Source of the DNA: Candidatus Hydrogenedentota bacterium | GTDB lineage: Bacteria; Hydrogenedentota; Hydrogenedentia; Hydrogenedentales; SLHB01 | Direction of reading: 5' to 3' | NCBI GenBank assembly: GCA_020848835.1 | Contig: JADLHJ010000003.1 | Coordinates: 1-64,000, forward strand | Length of the DNA stretch: 64,000 nt | Part shown: piece by piece, positions 19,153 to 28,797 of the stretch | Layout of the letters: every line of letters begins with the position of its first letter | How positions within the stretch are numbered: position 1 is the stretch's first letter | Position numbers and translations under genes: made by a program | Notes under the pieces: generated by a model | The model's database searches: none | Seen by the model: the letters and a program-made list of their open reading frames with translations, nothing else | What the model was told of the DNA's origin: nothing

Positions 19153-20586
19153 CTAAGGCGCGGGCCAGAGGGCGTTCATCGCCTCAACCGTCTTGTCCGC
19201 CAAGACTTGCCCCCCTTCTGCTCCCACCACATTGCTTTCGATTATCGCGCTGTATCCGCCACCACGCTCGGCCCGCGGTGTCGGTACATAGGTCCCCGGC
19301 CCCGAGAGCTGAATCACAAACGTCTGAAGCGCGCGGCTCTTGGATTTCATCTGCACGCCAAACTCCGTATACAACTCGAAGTCATTTGTGGTGATAGCAA
19401 TGTCGCCAAGCCGAATAGCATGCAATTGCATTTTGTACGGTGCCGCCGTGCCCGCCTTCTGGCGTTCATACCGATTCACCGCGTCCTGGTGCCACGTCAT
19501 GATCCGACGCTTCGTGACGTCCTTCGAATACTCCTCCACCTTCGCCTTTGCGTTTGCATATTCCTCGTCTGTCACGACACGCAACGGCAATTCGATCGTC
19601 TGCACCGAATGTTTGAATTCAACGTCACCGTGCCGCTCCTGCGTCGCGCCTTCGTATGCCTCCTCCCATCCCGCAACAATCCGCCGCGACAATTCCTCCA
19701 AGCGCGTCAGCTTGCGCAACTCGCGCATGCGCTCTTCCGCACGCTTGTTGTACATAAGATGTGGCGATTGATCGCCCGCCGCACCCGTCCACGCGATCAC
19801 AACGAGATCGCTTCCATGCTTCGCGCGCAACGCCTCGCGCACTGGATGCCACAAGTCTGCGTCGATCTGCCACAATCCTTCGACTTCCTGCGCAGGACAC
19901 GCCACATTCACCGCAGTCGCGATCAGCTTTCCATCGGCATCCCAAAAACACAACACTTCCACGCCGTGATCTTCGCCGCCTTCGAACCCGCGGAAATTCT
20001 CCTTGTCTGTTGGACCATACATCTGCGCAGTGCCGTCCGCATAGACCGATCGGCGATTGATCGCGAGGACCGCATGCCCCAGCCCCCAACCCGCCGATGC
20101 AGGCTTGCGAGCCGTCCATGCCTGCGCGACAACATCCGCGATGCGCGCAACAAGAAAATCCGAGTATTCCGCAGGCTGCATTGCGCTGGAAGGAATTTCA
20201 TAGATACCAGTTTCCTGAACTGGCGCGGTGTGCGTGTGCGTAGCGCTGATGATGAGTTTAGACACGTCAAAATCGGGTACGCGCTCTTTCACGCGCTCGC
20301 GCGCGGCAACGCTCACGCTCTCGACAATGTAGGGCAAATCGCAGGACACAAAGACCGCGCGCTCAAGCACCGCATCACCGTCGCGCGTCTCCAACACCAA
20401 CGCATTCGCCGTCACCGGCGTCAACACGTCCTTCGATATGCGCGTCATCATCTGCCCATCCAGCGCAACAGGCCGATCCGGCGTGATACTTACACTCGCC
20501 GCTCCTACATAGAGTTGACCCGCAAAAACACTTGGAGTGAATACAATTGCCAGCAGGGCGGCGAGAATTCCAAGACGGTATTGCAA
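19153..20586 (-). CDS. Neutral/alkaline ceramidase-like secreted protein (copy 1)
   Basis: 477 aa from a TTG start at 20586: GGAGG lies 7 nt upstream, and the resulting N-terminus is a textbook signal peptide (about 22 residues, ending SVFAGQ). The longer in-frame extension has no such features and runs into the neighbouring gene. The domain resembles the N-terminal amidase part of neutral ceramidases: GAASVSITPDRPVALDG and the Zn-binding IISATHTHTAP motif. Proteins like this are frequent in PVC/Hydrogenedentota-type genomes and their substrates are mostly untested. It starts 4 nt after the upstream 92-aa gene. A second, divergent copy is at 54716-56254. Confidence 0.75.
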   Translation of the reverse strand: MQYRLGILAALLAIVFTPSVFAGQLYVGAASVSITPDRPVALDGQMMTRISKDVLTPVTANALVLETRDGDAVLERAVFVSCDLPYIVESVSVAARERVKERVPDFDVSKLIISATHTHTAPVQETGIYEIPSSAMQPAEYSDFLVARIADVVAQAWTARKPASAGWGLGHAVLAINRRSVYADGTAQMYGPTDKENFRGFEGGEDHGVEVLCFWDADGKLIATAVNVACPAQEVEGLWQIDADLWHPVREALRAKHGSDLVVIAWTGAAGDQSPHLMYNKRAEERMRELRKLTRLEELSRRIVAGWEEAYEGATQERHGDVEFKHSVQTIELPLRVVTDEEYANAKAKVEEYSKDVTKRRIMTWHQDAVNRYERQKAGTAAPYKMQLHAIRLGDIAITTNDFELYTEFGVQMKSKSRALQTFVIQLSGPGTYVPTPRAERGGGYSAIIESNVVGAEGGQVLADKTVEAMNALWPAP

Positions 20587-20590
20587 CGTC

Positions 20591-20869
20591 CTACCTCCAA
20601 ATACCGCGAAAACGCAAGTGATCTTCAAGGACATGCCGAAACTCTTTAATATCCACATCCCGTTCGACGCACACCAACATCAAATTACCGTCAAGACGAA
20701 AGTTTCCGTCCCAATCCATGACCTGATCATCCGTCCAGGTTAATTCATATTGCGCGAGATGATCGTCCGCGAGTCGCGATAGATAAGCGCGCACGCTGAC
20801 GTCCGTTTCATCCATCGGCACACCCGCGGGCATATGCTCATAGTCAGGAATGGTATCTTGTACCGGCAT
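20591..20869 (-). CDS. Small hypothetical protein (92 aa)
   Basis: Not recognised. 92 aa, acidic, without membrane segment or Cys pairs. It is rich in Asp and Glu and contains repeated W-x-D elements (TWTDDQVMDWDGNF). Its start directly abuts the stop of the 102-aa gene (20870) and its stop lies 4 nt before the ceramidase-like gene, so coding status is supported by tight packing in an operon rather than by homology. Confidence 0.55.
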   Translation of the reverse strand: MPVQDTIPDYEHMPAGVPMDETDVSVRAYLSRLADDHLAQYELTWTDDQVMDWDGNFRLDGNLMLVCVERDVDIKEFRHVLEDHLRFRGIWR

Positions 20870-21178
20870 TCAATTCTCCTTGTCGGGCATCCGTTGATAT
20901 TGCACATACGCATCTGTCTTGGGCGTTAGGAAATGCAACGCCGCGCATCGCGGACAAATCAAAATACGGCCGACGAGTTTTGCGGCGGCGGCAATACGTC
21001 TCGGAACTTCTTTCAAGGAAGAGGTTGCCGATACTTGACTCTCCAGTTTCACATACTCGGAAACATCGTTGTCGCAGATTACGGTAAATGTCTCGAAAGG
21101 GAAATATCCCGGCTTACTTTCTTCCATGACTGCTTTGGCGAAACTAAATCCACAATTACATTGCATCTTAGTACTCAC
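20870..21178 (-). CDS. Small hypothetical protein with a zinc-ribbon-like Cys pattern
   Basis: Not recognised. 102 aa. Cysteines occur as CNCG near the N-terminus (residues 7-9) and CPRC near residue 76, a spacing that could form a single zinc site. There is no signal peptide, so it is probably cytoplasmic. It overlaps the end of the cytochrome c gene by 11 nt and abuts the 92-aa gene, consistent with translational coupling. Function cannot be stated. Confidence 0.55.
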   Translation of the reverse strand: MSTKMQCNCGFSFAKAVMEESKPGYFPFETFTVICDNDVSEYVKLESQVSATSSLKEVPRRIAAAAKLVGRILICPRCAALHFLTPKTDAYVQYQRMPDKEN

Positions 21179-22118
21179 ACGTGACGTTTTGCCGCTTTTC
21201 GGTGGGCATCGTCGTCAACGGTTCATTTTGCGTATGGCATACGAAGCATATTGCTCGTCTAGGCATTTGCACGTGCTTTTTCTCCGATTCTCCGTGCACA
21301 TCATGGCACGTCGTGCACGTTACGTCGTTCAAGCCAAAAACCGCGACATCACGAGCGATTCGGAAAATATGCGCATCGCTCGGACTTTCTTGGGAGATGC
21401 GTTCATCAGACAAATCTAAGTCGAAGTCCTTAAACAAATTATCACCCGGTACGAAGTTATTCGGAAACGGCAATCCTGTACTCTTCGATTTCCCGCCGCG
21501 CAGATGACACGACCCGCAGATAGAAACTTCAACCCCCGCAGGTGTTTTGCCCTTCTTTGATAACAACATCAGCGTCCCGTCTTCTGCATGCTCCGGTACC
21601 GCAAGCCCATGACAGGTGTGGCAATCCAGCGATGGCATCTGAAACGTCTTTTCCACGCTATCCACGCCGGACGCGTGGCATCCCGCGCAATTCGCGCCGA
21701 ACTTCGCAGCATCCCATCGTTCCTCGCCGCTCCACTCTTTATCTTTCGGCGACCATGACGCATCGAACAGCGAAAATGTGCCGTATGCGCCAGTCGGTTT
21801 CAGAAAGCGAAATTTAGGACCGCGCCCAAACACAAACTCCGCACCACTTGCCTTTTGCTTCAACTGTTCAGCATTCGACTCTTCGGCCAACGCCCGAATC
21901 GTCGTAGCATGCTTCTCCGTCTGCCAACTCGGCCCAATCGATGTTCGATGACAAAATAAACAGGTGTTTCCGTCCTCATACTCCGGCACAGGCTGGCCAA
22001 CGTGATTGCTTCCCCACGCCGCAGGATCCTGTTCAGGCGCTGCGAGTGCGTGAAGCCCATGAATGAGTACCAACGGCGAAGCTACAGCGAAAAATTTTGA
22101 CAACCTAAGACTACGCAT
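21168..22118 (-). CDS. Multiheme (six CxxCH) cytochrome c
   Basis: 316 aa from ATG 22118, which gives a compact Sec signal peptide (MRSLRLSK... to LHALAA) and overlaps the amidohydrolase stop by 8 nt. An ATG at 22139 is possible. Six CxxCH haem-attachment motifs are visible in order: CLFCH, CAGCH, CHTCH, CGSCH, CTTCH and CFVCH. Extra histidines could be distal ligands. The layout is that of a periplasmic cytochrome c554/NrfB-like electron carrier, but no partner reductase is nearby. Haem attachment would need a Ccm or Ccs system, not seen in this window. Confidence 0.82.
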   Translation of the reverse strand: MRSLRLSKFFAVASPLVLIHGLHALAAPEQDPAAWGSNHVGQPVPEYEDGNTCLFCHRTSIGPSWQTEKHATTIRALAEESNAEQLKQKASGAEFVFGRGPKFRFLKPTGAYGTFSLFDASWSPKDKEWSGEERWDAAKFGANCAGCHASGVDSVEKTFQMPSLDCHTCHGLAVPEHAEDGTLMLLSKKGKTPAGVEVSICGSCHLRGGKSKSTGLPFPNNFVPGDNLFKDFDLDLSDERISQESPSDAHIFRIARDVAVFGLNDVTCTTCHDVHGESEKKHVQMPRRAICFVCHTQNEPLTTMPTEKRQNVTCEY

Positions 22119-23631
22119 TCTCCGCACGCACCCAACCATGCGCCGCGTTGTCTCTTAACACTCCCTGCTCCACATATGCCGTCTTCAGTTTGCTCAATGT
22201 GTCCTTCGGGAAATTCGTGCGCGCGGCCTTCACATCCACCCCGTACAACTTTGCAGCGTTCAGCCCAAAAATCTTCGCCTTGTCTTCCTTTGTCAACTTC
22301 GAATACCCGTACTTCTCGCACAACTCGTCCGAAATCTCCAGCCGCTTGAATGCATCGATCACCCACTGCGGCGAACCCCACCACAAACAGTCCGTACCCC
22401 AGATCACATGGTCAATGCCGTAGTGCTTCACATTCTGTCCAATGAGATGCTGCGCCAACTGCGGATGAACAATCGCCAACGTGCCAAACGCCGATCCGAT
22501 CTCCGGATACACATTCGTCATATTGGGATTGCGCTTCTTAATCGCCATCAGATCGCGGTGCCATTCGAAATCACCCGTCTCCGGATTGAAGGTGCCGTCC
22601 TTATCAAACTCCGGCTCGCCGGGCCCATGCTTCATCGCGGAGTGATAAATAATGAAATTGATGTCAGGATGCGCCAGCGCGGCCTTCTCAATATCGCCGG
22701 GATGAGCAAAATTACCGAGCGTGCGCGATTGCGACGCGTAGCCCTTGTGAACGCTGAATGTCTTGATTCCCAGTTCTTTCGACTTCTGATAGAACGGAAA
22801 GGTCATCATTTCATCGTCCATGCGAAATCCATTGCCCGATTTCGCAGGGTCCATATGGCAATACCATTTCCACGAATCGATCTTGTACTGCTTCACCTCG
22901 CGTTCCATCTGTTCGTATAACTCATTGAATGCAGGCTTGTTCGCCGCCTTGTCCCAATAATGGTTCGGCGCGCAATTGCCCTGACACAGCGCACGCTGCG
23001 ATCCGGCGATCTCATTGAGTTCCGCCTTGCGTTGCGACATCAACCAGCTCGGCAGCAGCCCAAGCATCCCCGGCGAACGATCTTTCCCTTCGAGAATGCT
23101 GCCGTCCGCGCCGCGATTGATCTCTTTTCCGGGTACACCGGAAATACAGATGAGGCTCGTATCGCTGTCGAAGAACATTTCCTTCACGAAGTTCTCGAAA
23201 CTGTACGCTTCCGGGTCTTCGCTAAGGTTAAATCCCATGCTGCGGATAAACGGCGCGCTGCGGAATCCCAACGGAAAGCCATTGGTGAAGTGGGTCTGCA
23301 CGTCGAAAATGAAGTACTCGTCTTTCGGCCACTTGTCCTCATATGCGCCCGGCTCCATGGTTTCCGCCTCGGCAACATTCCAATACTTGCCGTAGACCAT
23401 ATTGCTCGCCATGAACGCCGTCGCGATACCCATCGAGCTCGCGAGAAACGCGCGACGCTCCATCCCCAGCTTTTTGGATTTCTCATCGGCAAGCTCGCCG
23501 ATAAGGCGTTCGACTTGTGCCTGCTGCCGCGTCTGCGGGCGGGGGATAAATTCTTCGTTTGACACCACCTGCGTAGGCATTGGACTCTCGACGCCCTTCG
23601 CCCGATCGCGATACCACTTCGGAACCCACAT
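22111..23631 (-). CDS. Amidohydrolase family 2 protein with Tat-like signal
   Basis: 506 aa from ATG 23631 (GGAGG 8 nt upstream). A twin-arginine-like segment, E58-R-R-A-F-L63, precedes a hydrophobic stretch (about 64-82), preceded by an unusually long polar N-region of about 57 residues. The rest is a TIM-barrel metal hydrolase resembling ACMSD/amidohydrolase 2: [27 protein letters not shown] and a C-terminal [13 protein letters not shown]. The usual first metal motif HxH appears as Q112-T-H114, so metal binding may differ. It is the first gene of a five-gene unit with the cytochrome c, two small proteins and a ceramidase-like protein. Confidence 0.75.
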   Translation of the reverse strand: MWVPKWYRDRAKGVESPMPTQVVSNEEFIPRPQTRQQAQVERLIGELADEKSKKLGMERRAFLASSMGIATAFMASNMVYGKYWNVAEAETMEPGAYEDKWPKDEYFIFDVQTHFTNGFPLGFRSAPFIRSMGFNLSEDPEAYSFENFVKEMFFDSDTSLICISGVPGKEINRGADGSILEGKDRSPGMLGLLPSWLMSQRKAELNEIAGSQRALCQGNCAPNHYWDKAANKPAFNELYEQMEREVKQYKIDSWKWYCHMDPAKSGNGFRMDDEMMTFPFYQKSKELGIKTFSVHKGYASQSRTLGNFAHPGDIEKAALAHPDINFIIYHSAMKHGPGEPEFDKDGTFNPETGDFEWHRDLMAIKKRNPNMTNVYPEIGSAFGTLAIVHPQLAQHLIGQNVKHYGIDHVIWGTDCLWWGSPQWVIDAFKRLEISDELCEKYGYSKLTKEDKAKIFGLNAAKLYGVDVKAARTNFPKDTLSKLKTAYVEQGVLRDNAAHGWVRAENA

Positions 23632-23761
23632 GGCAGCACCCTCCGAAAAAGGATTGACGTTGATACGTAGCACCCGGAACAGCCCAAGTCGATTGTGCGG
23701 GATCGATTGTAGTTGTGCAAGACTTTTCTCTGCTGCTACCGTAACGGCGCGGAGGCAGCCC

Positions 23762-24664
23762 ATGTTCGATACCTACATCTACCGCACCATAAACGGATGC
23801 GCAATCAGGTACGACGTATACCGCCCGAAAACGTCCGCTCCCGCGCCTATCATCGTATGGATCCACGGCGGCGCACTCATCGGCGGCAGCCGCTCGTGGA
23901 CGCAACCCGTCGTGCGCGACATGCTCACCGAAAAAGGTTTCGCGCAGATCTCGATCGACTACCGCCTCGCACCCGAAACAAAACTACCTGACATTATCGA
24001 CGACGTCCGCGAAGCATTCCGCAGCATACGTGAGGCATTGCCAAAGCAATGCAACATCGATCCAGCACGCGTTGGCGTCATCGGTGGCTCCGCGGGCGGT
24101 TATCTCACGCAAATGACCGGTTTCGCTATCACGCCGCGCCCAAAGGCACTCGTCTCGCTCTACGGTTATGGCGACATCGTCGGTCCCTGGTATAGCGAAC
24201 CTGATCCGTTCTACTGCCAACAACCGCCGGTATCGGAAGAAGAAGCGCGCAGCGTCATTGGTGGCGCCGAAATCTCGGAGACGCTACCCAAGGGCCCGAA
24301 CCGTTTCCGGTTCTATTTGTGGTGCCGCCAAAACGGCTACTGGCCGCGCGAGATTATGGGCCTCGATCCAAAAACTAATGCCGACGCCTTCACGCCCTAC
24401 TGCCCTGAACGCAACGTCACGCGAGAATACCCGCCGACGTTGCTACTCCATGGCAACGCCGATACCGACGTGCCTTACCAACTGAGCGTTGACATGGCAA
24501 AGAAACTCGCCAACGCAGGCGTCGAACACAAACTCATCACCATCGAAAACGGCCCCCACGGTTTCGACGGCCAAATCAAACAAAAAGACTGGCCGGAAAA
24601 AAAAGACACCGAGATTGGAAAAGCACTGGTTGAGATCGTGGAATGGTTTGTCCAACGCGTCTAA
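23762..24664 (+). CDS. Alpha/beta hydrolase (acetyl esterase/HSL-like)
   Basis: 300 aa from ATG 23762, preceded by GGAGG at 6 nt; the longer upstream frame is antisense to the amidohydrolase. The oxyanion-hole motif is HGG ([10 protein letters not shown], near residue 39). The nucleophile elbow GGSAGG is near residue 103. The C-terminal catalytic Asp/His are in NADTDVPYQ and NGPHGFDG. No signal peptide, so cytoplasmic. It is divergent from the amidohydrolase (130-bp shared upstream region) and its stop overlaps the convergent TPR gene by 4 nt. Substrate unknown. Confidence 0.82.
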   Translation: MFDTYIYRTINGCAIRYDVYRPKTSAPAPIIVWIHGGALIGGSRSWTQPVVRDMLTEKGFAQISIDYRLAPETKLPDIIDDVREAFRSIREALPKQCNIDPARVGVIGGSAGGYLTQMTGFAITPRPKALVSLYGYGDIVGPWYSEPDPFYCQQPPVSEEEARSVIGGAEISETLPKGPNRFRFYLWCRQNGYWPREIMGLDPKTNADAFTPYCPERNVTREYPPTLLLHGNADTDVPYQLSVDMAKKLANAGVEHKLITIENGPHGFDGQIKQKDWPEKKDTEIGKALVEIVEWFVQRV

Positions 24665-26526
24665 TTGGGTTTCGGACCGCTTTCAATCGCAGACAACTGT
24701 TCAGCCGCGCCGGGATAATCCGTTCGAAGGCGCAACGCCTCTTTGAATTGCGTGGACGCTTCTCCGGGTTTGCCTACATTGAGGAGCGCCACGCCGTAGT
24801 TGTAGCGTGCATCGGCATTGTCCGGCGCGATGCGGACGGCCTCCGCCAGCACTTCGACCGCCTCTTCCGGACTCCCAGTCATACCCAATACAATCCCAAG
24901 ATTGATTCGCGCTTCGGTGTGATCGGCCTCAATTTCTATTGCCTGCTCAAATTCGCGTTTGGCGCGAAATGACCACTTGTTTGCTTCGTCCGCATCGCTT
25001 GAAGCGCCTGCGCGTTGAACCTTCTGCAGGTACGCGCGTCCGAGATTCGTATGCGCGTCTGCAGGTTTGTCGTACGTATCGACGGCAATTTGCAGCAAAT
25101 TTATCGCATCGTCGATCCGGTCCCGATTCAAATACGCCGTACCCAGATTGAATGCGCTATCGCGATCTTTCGGATTGATTTCGTTTGCGCGCGAAAAAAA
25201 ATTGAGCGCGGTTTGATAATCGCCGTGTTTCGCATATTCGAGGCCGAGCACCTTGTTTGCCACAGAACTTCGTGGAGACACCTGCAGAGTGTGTAGAAAC
25301 AACGTTTCCGTATTGCGCCACAAATGCGTTTGTGCATTCGTCATCACGCAAAGCACAACGGCCAATACAAAAATTACGGCTACACCTGCGGCGCGCCGCC
25401 GCGGCTTTCTCGAAACCGATTCGGGTAACAGCCAAACAAGCGCGATCGTCAATCCAATCATCGGCGCGTACATGTACCGGTCGGCCATAGCCTGATCTCC
25501 AATCTGCACAAAACCGATTACCGGCACAAGCATCCCAAGAAACCAAAACCACCCCACAAACAAACTCGTGTGCGCGCGGAACCACACGATCGAAAGCAAG
25601 CTCACTGCCGCAAGCGAGACAAAACAAATCGCAAACAGCCAGGGCGAAACCGCCTCAAACGGATAGTTCGGCGCTAGTGCGGTCGGCACGAACAACTTCC
25701 AAACGTACCAGCCATAGGCCACCACTGCGTTCATAATCCGTTGCGCAAACGAAATCGCACCCAGATCGCGCGTAGCCCCTGCGCCGCTTTGAATCGCGTA
25801 TGTGATCACGCACGACGCGGCACTCAGCGCAAACAACGGCCATTTTTCTACGGCCAGCGCAGGCACTTCACCTAAATAAACACGCGGCCCGCTGTCCAAG
25901 GTTCTCCTCAAAGGCCACCGGTCCAGCAACAACAGTACAAATGGAAGCGTCACTGGCATGGGCTTTGATGCCAAAGCGAGCGCAAAGTAAAGCACGGTGA
26001 GCACGTAATGCGTGCGCCGGCCCGACCGCGCATATGACGCATATGCCCCAATCGTTAACAACATGAAAAAGGTACTCAACACATCTTTGCGTTCCGACAC
26101 CCACGCCACGCTCTCGACGTGCAGCGGATGGATCGCAAATATGGCGGCGACCAAAAAACTGCGCCATTCAGACCCAGTGATCTTCCCCAATACGAAAAAG
26201 AGTAGCCACACATTGAACAGATGGAAAAAAAGATTCACCGCGTGGTGTCCCCGCGCATCGAACCCAAACAAACTCACATCGAGTTGGTGTGAGAGAATCG
26301 TCAGCGGGTGATAGTTACCATTCACAATCCGTGTAAGCGCATAGCGGGCCCCCTCTGCAGTCAGCCCAGCTTTCATGTGAGGGTTATCGGTCAGGTAAAT
26401 CGTGTCATCGTAGCGAATGAAGTCCAGCGTAAATACCGGCCAAAACGCAGCCAATGTCAGAACGGCAAGGAACCCGAGGGCGACAACGAAATAAACGCGC
26501 CGTTCATTGGGCAAAGCTTCTAGCAC
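24661..26526 (-). CDS. Membrane glycosyltransferase-like protein with C-terminal TPRs
   Basis: 621 aa from a GTG start (GAGGGG just upstream). About ten to twelve membrane helices span residues 15-400, with RYDDTIYLTDNPH in the first periplasmic loop and HPLHVESVAWVSERKDVLS, a hallmark of TMTC/PMT-like bacterial proteins. About five TPR units follow (420-610), e.g. ALNFFSRANEINPKDRDSAFNLGTAY-type repeats. Eukaryotic TMTC homologues are O-mannosyltransferases; in bacteria activity is untested. Its 3' end overlaps the convergent esterase gene. Confidence 0.78.
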   Translation of the reverse strand: MLEALPNERRVYFVVALGFLAVLTLAAFWPVFTLDFIRYDDTIYLTDNPHMKAGLTAEGARYALTRIVNGNYHPLTILSHQLDVSLFGFDARGHHAVNLFFHLFNVWLLFFVLGKITGSEWRSFLVAAIFAIHPLHVESVAWVSERKDVLSTFFMLLTIGAYASYARSGRRTHYVLTVLYFALALASKPMPVTLPFVLLLLDRWPLRRTLDSGPRVYLGEVPALAVEKWPLFALSAASCVITYAIQSGAGATRDLGAISFAQRIMNAVVAYGWYVWKLFVPTALAPNYPFEAVSPWLFAICFVSLAAVSLLSIVWFRAHTSLFVGWFWFLGMLVPVIGFVQIGDQAMADRYMYAPMIGLTIALVWLLPESVSRKPRRRAAGVAVIFVLAVVLCVMTNAQTHLWRNTETLFLHTLQVSPRSSVANKVLGLEYAKHGDYQTALNFFSRANEINPKDRDSAFNLGTAYLNRDRIDDAINLLQIAVDTYDKPADAHTNLGRAYLQKVQRAGASSDADEANKWSFRAKREFEQAIEIEADHTEARINLGIVLGMTGSPEEAVEVLAEAVRIAPDNADARYNYGVALLNVGKPGEASTQFKEALRLRTDYPGAAEQLSAIESGPKPN

Positions 26527-26571
26527 ATTCCCCTCATCACACGCTCGATAGCGAACTTATAAAAATCGAAA

Positions 26572-28218
26572 TTATTGGCTTGCCGAAGCTGGCGAATCGG
26601 TCGCGCCTGCAATTTGAGGTCCTCCCGCCGCGACGTAGCCATTGCTCGCGCCCTTAAGATCGTCCGAAACCCAGAAGGAGTAGAGGTGCGCATTCTTGAC
26701 GTGGAAACGAAACTGCACCGGCATGCCTACAAGCGACGATAAGTCCTTGCCGCCTTGCCAGGCGATTTGCGCGCGTGTCGCGTTGGCAACCATTCGCACA
26801 CATGACCTTGCTTCGAATCCTTCTACCGGATCCAGCGGTTTGTCCGTCACGAGGCGGCCGCCAAGAAAGATCGTCGGAAGTATTTCGACGCGAATTTCGC
26901 CACGTGATGCATCAGCGTTAATGAAAAGATGTTTCCCATTAAACTTCAGCGGTCGCGTAGTCAGCGTACCTTCGCTGTCGATCGCGTCCAAGGACGCGAA
27001 TCCATCGCGGCGAATCGTAGCGAGTCCAGTGCTGCACACGCCGGACGACGGCGAACCTTGTACGCCTTTGCGTCCGCTGACGTAGAAGTAAAGTTTATCG
27101 CCGACGACGAGACAGCATCCGCCCGTAGACTGCACGTTGCCCCAGTTCCAATCCCCATACTTATCGGAGACGGGGATGAAAGGTGCGTGACTTGGCCGGT
27201 CCCAATAATATCCGTCGCGACTAAATCCAATGCAGATTTCGTTCGGTTTCGCGCGGTCTGTGGGCTGCCCGCGCCAGATCGAGAACAACCCGATCAACAG
27301 GCTTTCGTACGCGACGCAATCTAGGTTGTACAGTTCGCACGGCGTCTTGAGTTCTTCGCGCTGGTAATCGCCGGTGTCCGCACCCACCCAATAAAGCGGT
27401 TCACCCTCTTTCCACTTGGCCGCTTCGATTGCGTCTGCGCCTTCATGATAGCGCCGGAACCGGCCAATGGTTTTCGGATCGTACGCGCGAATGTTGTAGA
27501 CCCATACCTTGCGGAACGGATTGTAGAACACAGAGCAGCGATCACCCGTGGGCCCGCTGGTCGCAACGGGATCGCCCCAATGCTTGCCGTCGGCCGAGAC
27601 GTAGATCGTGTAACGGCCGCTGTCATCGGGCCGCAAATAGCTGAACATCTTGTACCGGCGCGCCGGATCGGGGTCGTTTCGATCCAACCATACGGTTACC
27701 GAATCGCGCCCGTGCGGCTGCACGATGTTGGTTCCCGGCACAATGTCGAGTTCAGGCTTGGTCCAGTGAATGCCGTCCTTAGATTCCGCATAGCACGTGG
27801 ACTTCGTGTACCCCCCCATATACCACATCTTGAAGAGTTGTTCTTGCGTGTCGTACCAGACGCCGTCGCTGAACGGCATCGCCGTTGGCGCGGGGTGCCC
27901 CTGCGATTCGCCGCCTTCCCACTCTTTGTCCGGCGACATCACGGGGTTGTTGGGATAGTACTCGGCATTGTGAAAGGTGCGCTTCAGCGTCGTCGACTCA
28001 ATCAGGAAGTCATCGACAAACAGTTGCCGTCCGACATCGATTGGAACGATCGGTGGCGGGTTCTGTAGATACGGCGTGTCCATCGGCTCACGAGAAGGCG
28101 CGCGATCCGCCGGCGGCCACACCTCCGGCAATTCGATTCCGTTGTACAAGGTCTCTGCACGCGCAGCGAGTGCAATAAACCCGCACACAATTAATGAGCG
28201 GCACCCGAGTATTCTCAT
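26572..28218 (-). CDS. Secreted five-bladed beta-propeller (GH32/43-like) protein
   Basis: 548 aa with an N-terminal signal peptide (about 21 residues, ending LAARAE). The next ~430 residues resemble the GH32/GH43/GH62 five-bladed propeller: DVGRQLFVDDFLI, WEGGESQGHPAPT, FKMWYMGG, GIHWTKPELD and DGYYWDRP-type repeats, each a DG-x-x-W blade motif. The C-terminal ~120 residues are a beta-sandwich-like region. Proteins of this kind are abundant in planctomycete-like genomes and are annotated as glycosyl hydrolases without proven activity. It is divergent from the R2lox gene. Confidence 0.65.
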   Translation of the reverse strand: MRILGCRSLIVCGFIALAARAETLYNGIELPEVWPPADRAPSREPMDTPYLQNPPPIVPIDVGRQLFVDDFLIESTTLKRTFHNAEYYPNNPVMSPDKEWEGGESQGHPAPTAMPFSDGVWYDTQEQLFKMWYMGGYTKSTCYAESKDGIHWTKPELDIVPGTNIVQPHGRDSVTVWLDRNDPDPARRYKMFSYLRPDDSGRYTIYVSADGKHWGDPVATSGPTGDRCSVFYNPFRKVWVYNIRAYDPKTIGRFRRYHEGADAIEAAKWKEGEPLYWVGADTGDYQREELKTPCELYNLDCVAYESLLIGLFSIWRGQPTDRAKPNEICIGFSRDGYYWDRPSHAPFIPVSDKYGDWNWGNVQSTGGCCLVVGDKLYFYVSGRKGVQGSPSSGVCSTGLATIRRDGFASLDAIDSEGTLTTRPLKFNGKHLFINADASRGEIRVEILPTIFLGGRLVTDKPLDPVEGFEARSCVRMVANATRAQIAWQGGKDLSSLVGMPVQFRFHVKNAHLYSFWVSDDLKGASNGYVAAGGPQIAGATDSPASASQ

Positions 28219-28797
28219 GGAAAAACTATCGCACGGAAGAGGAAGGATGATCTAGCGTACAGATAAGCGCCGGGGGGCGGGGCTGCTCAATACCGTCTCC
28301 GAAAGGAGGAAACGCGTAGGAGGCGCTAAAGACGGTTCACCACGGATTCCCGCACTGAGCTTCTTGATCGTCCGCATTACGCAGGAGCCCTGAGCCAGGA
28401 TGAAAAGCGCTGCACCACACCCGTTCGGTGGAATGGCAATAAGCACCGCCGGATGAACGCCTTTCCAACTGCACAATGCGGGGACAAGATGCGGCAGACC
28501 CGCCTGTCCCGGCGACTTAAACTGTTCGTCGCCCCGTTACGGGGCACTGATCAGGATAGCACAAAGACGGGGTGATGTCTTCCCCTTTTTGTGCCGCGGG
28601 CCTGGCAGAATAGGCGTGACATGTACAAATTTGTGCAACGTCGTGTTTTTTCACCTAACCTGCTGCTGTTAAATTGTTTACATATTAGATTGATGCAACA
28701 AACCGGTTAGTTTTACGGACACAATTTCAGTGCAGTAACCCATTACTTCGGGTATGATGCTGCACACGGTGACGGGGTCAAACGAGGGAGAATTTCC
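28219..28797. other. Long intergenic region between divergent genes; structured
   Basis: 579 bp with no convincing gene: a 74-codon minus-strand frame at 28252-28476 has an Arg/Pro/Ser-rich shadow-like composition. The right half holds two overlapping hairpins (28511-28545) and a T-tract hairpin (28569-28590), described separately. It ends in an AT-rich stretch (28660-28740). A possible -10 TATGAT at 28753-28758 has no good -35. GGGAG lies 7-8 nt before the R2lox ATG. Confidence 0.5.
28511..28590 (+). promoter_or_regulatory. Overlapping hairpins followed by T-tract hairpin (attenuator-like)
   Basis: Hairpin 1 pairs GGCGAC (28511-28516) with GTCGCC (28528-28533). Hairpin 2 pairs GCCCC (28531-28535) with GGGGC (28541-28545). 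They share 28531-28533 and so exclude each other. Twenty-four nt on, GGGG (28569-28572) pairs with CCCC (28582-28585) and runs into TTTTT, a small intrinsic-terminator shape. In the leader of the R2lox gene this could be a conditional terminator, or simply a terminator isolating the gene. No known riboswitch class was recognised. Confidence 0.35.

Noticed and set aside
19207..20649. 480-codon plus-strand open frame
   Set aside because: Antisense to the ceramidase-like gene; His/Arg/Leu-rich composition typical of the complement of GC-rich coding DNA, no domain, no SD.
28252..28476. 74-codon minus-strand frame upstream of the R2lox gene
   Set aside because: No SD, low-complexity Pro/Ser/Arg composition and no context; treated as intergenic.
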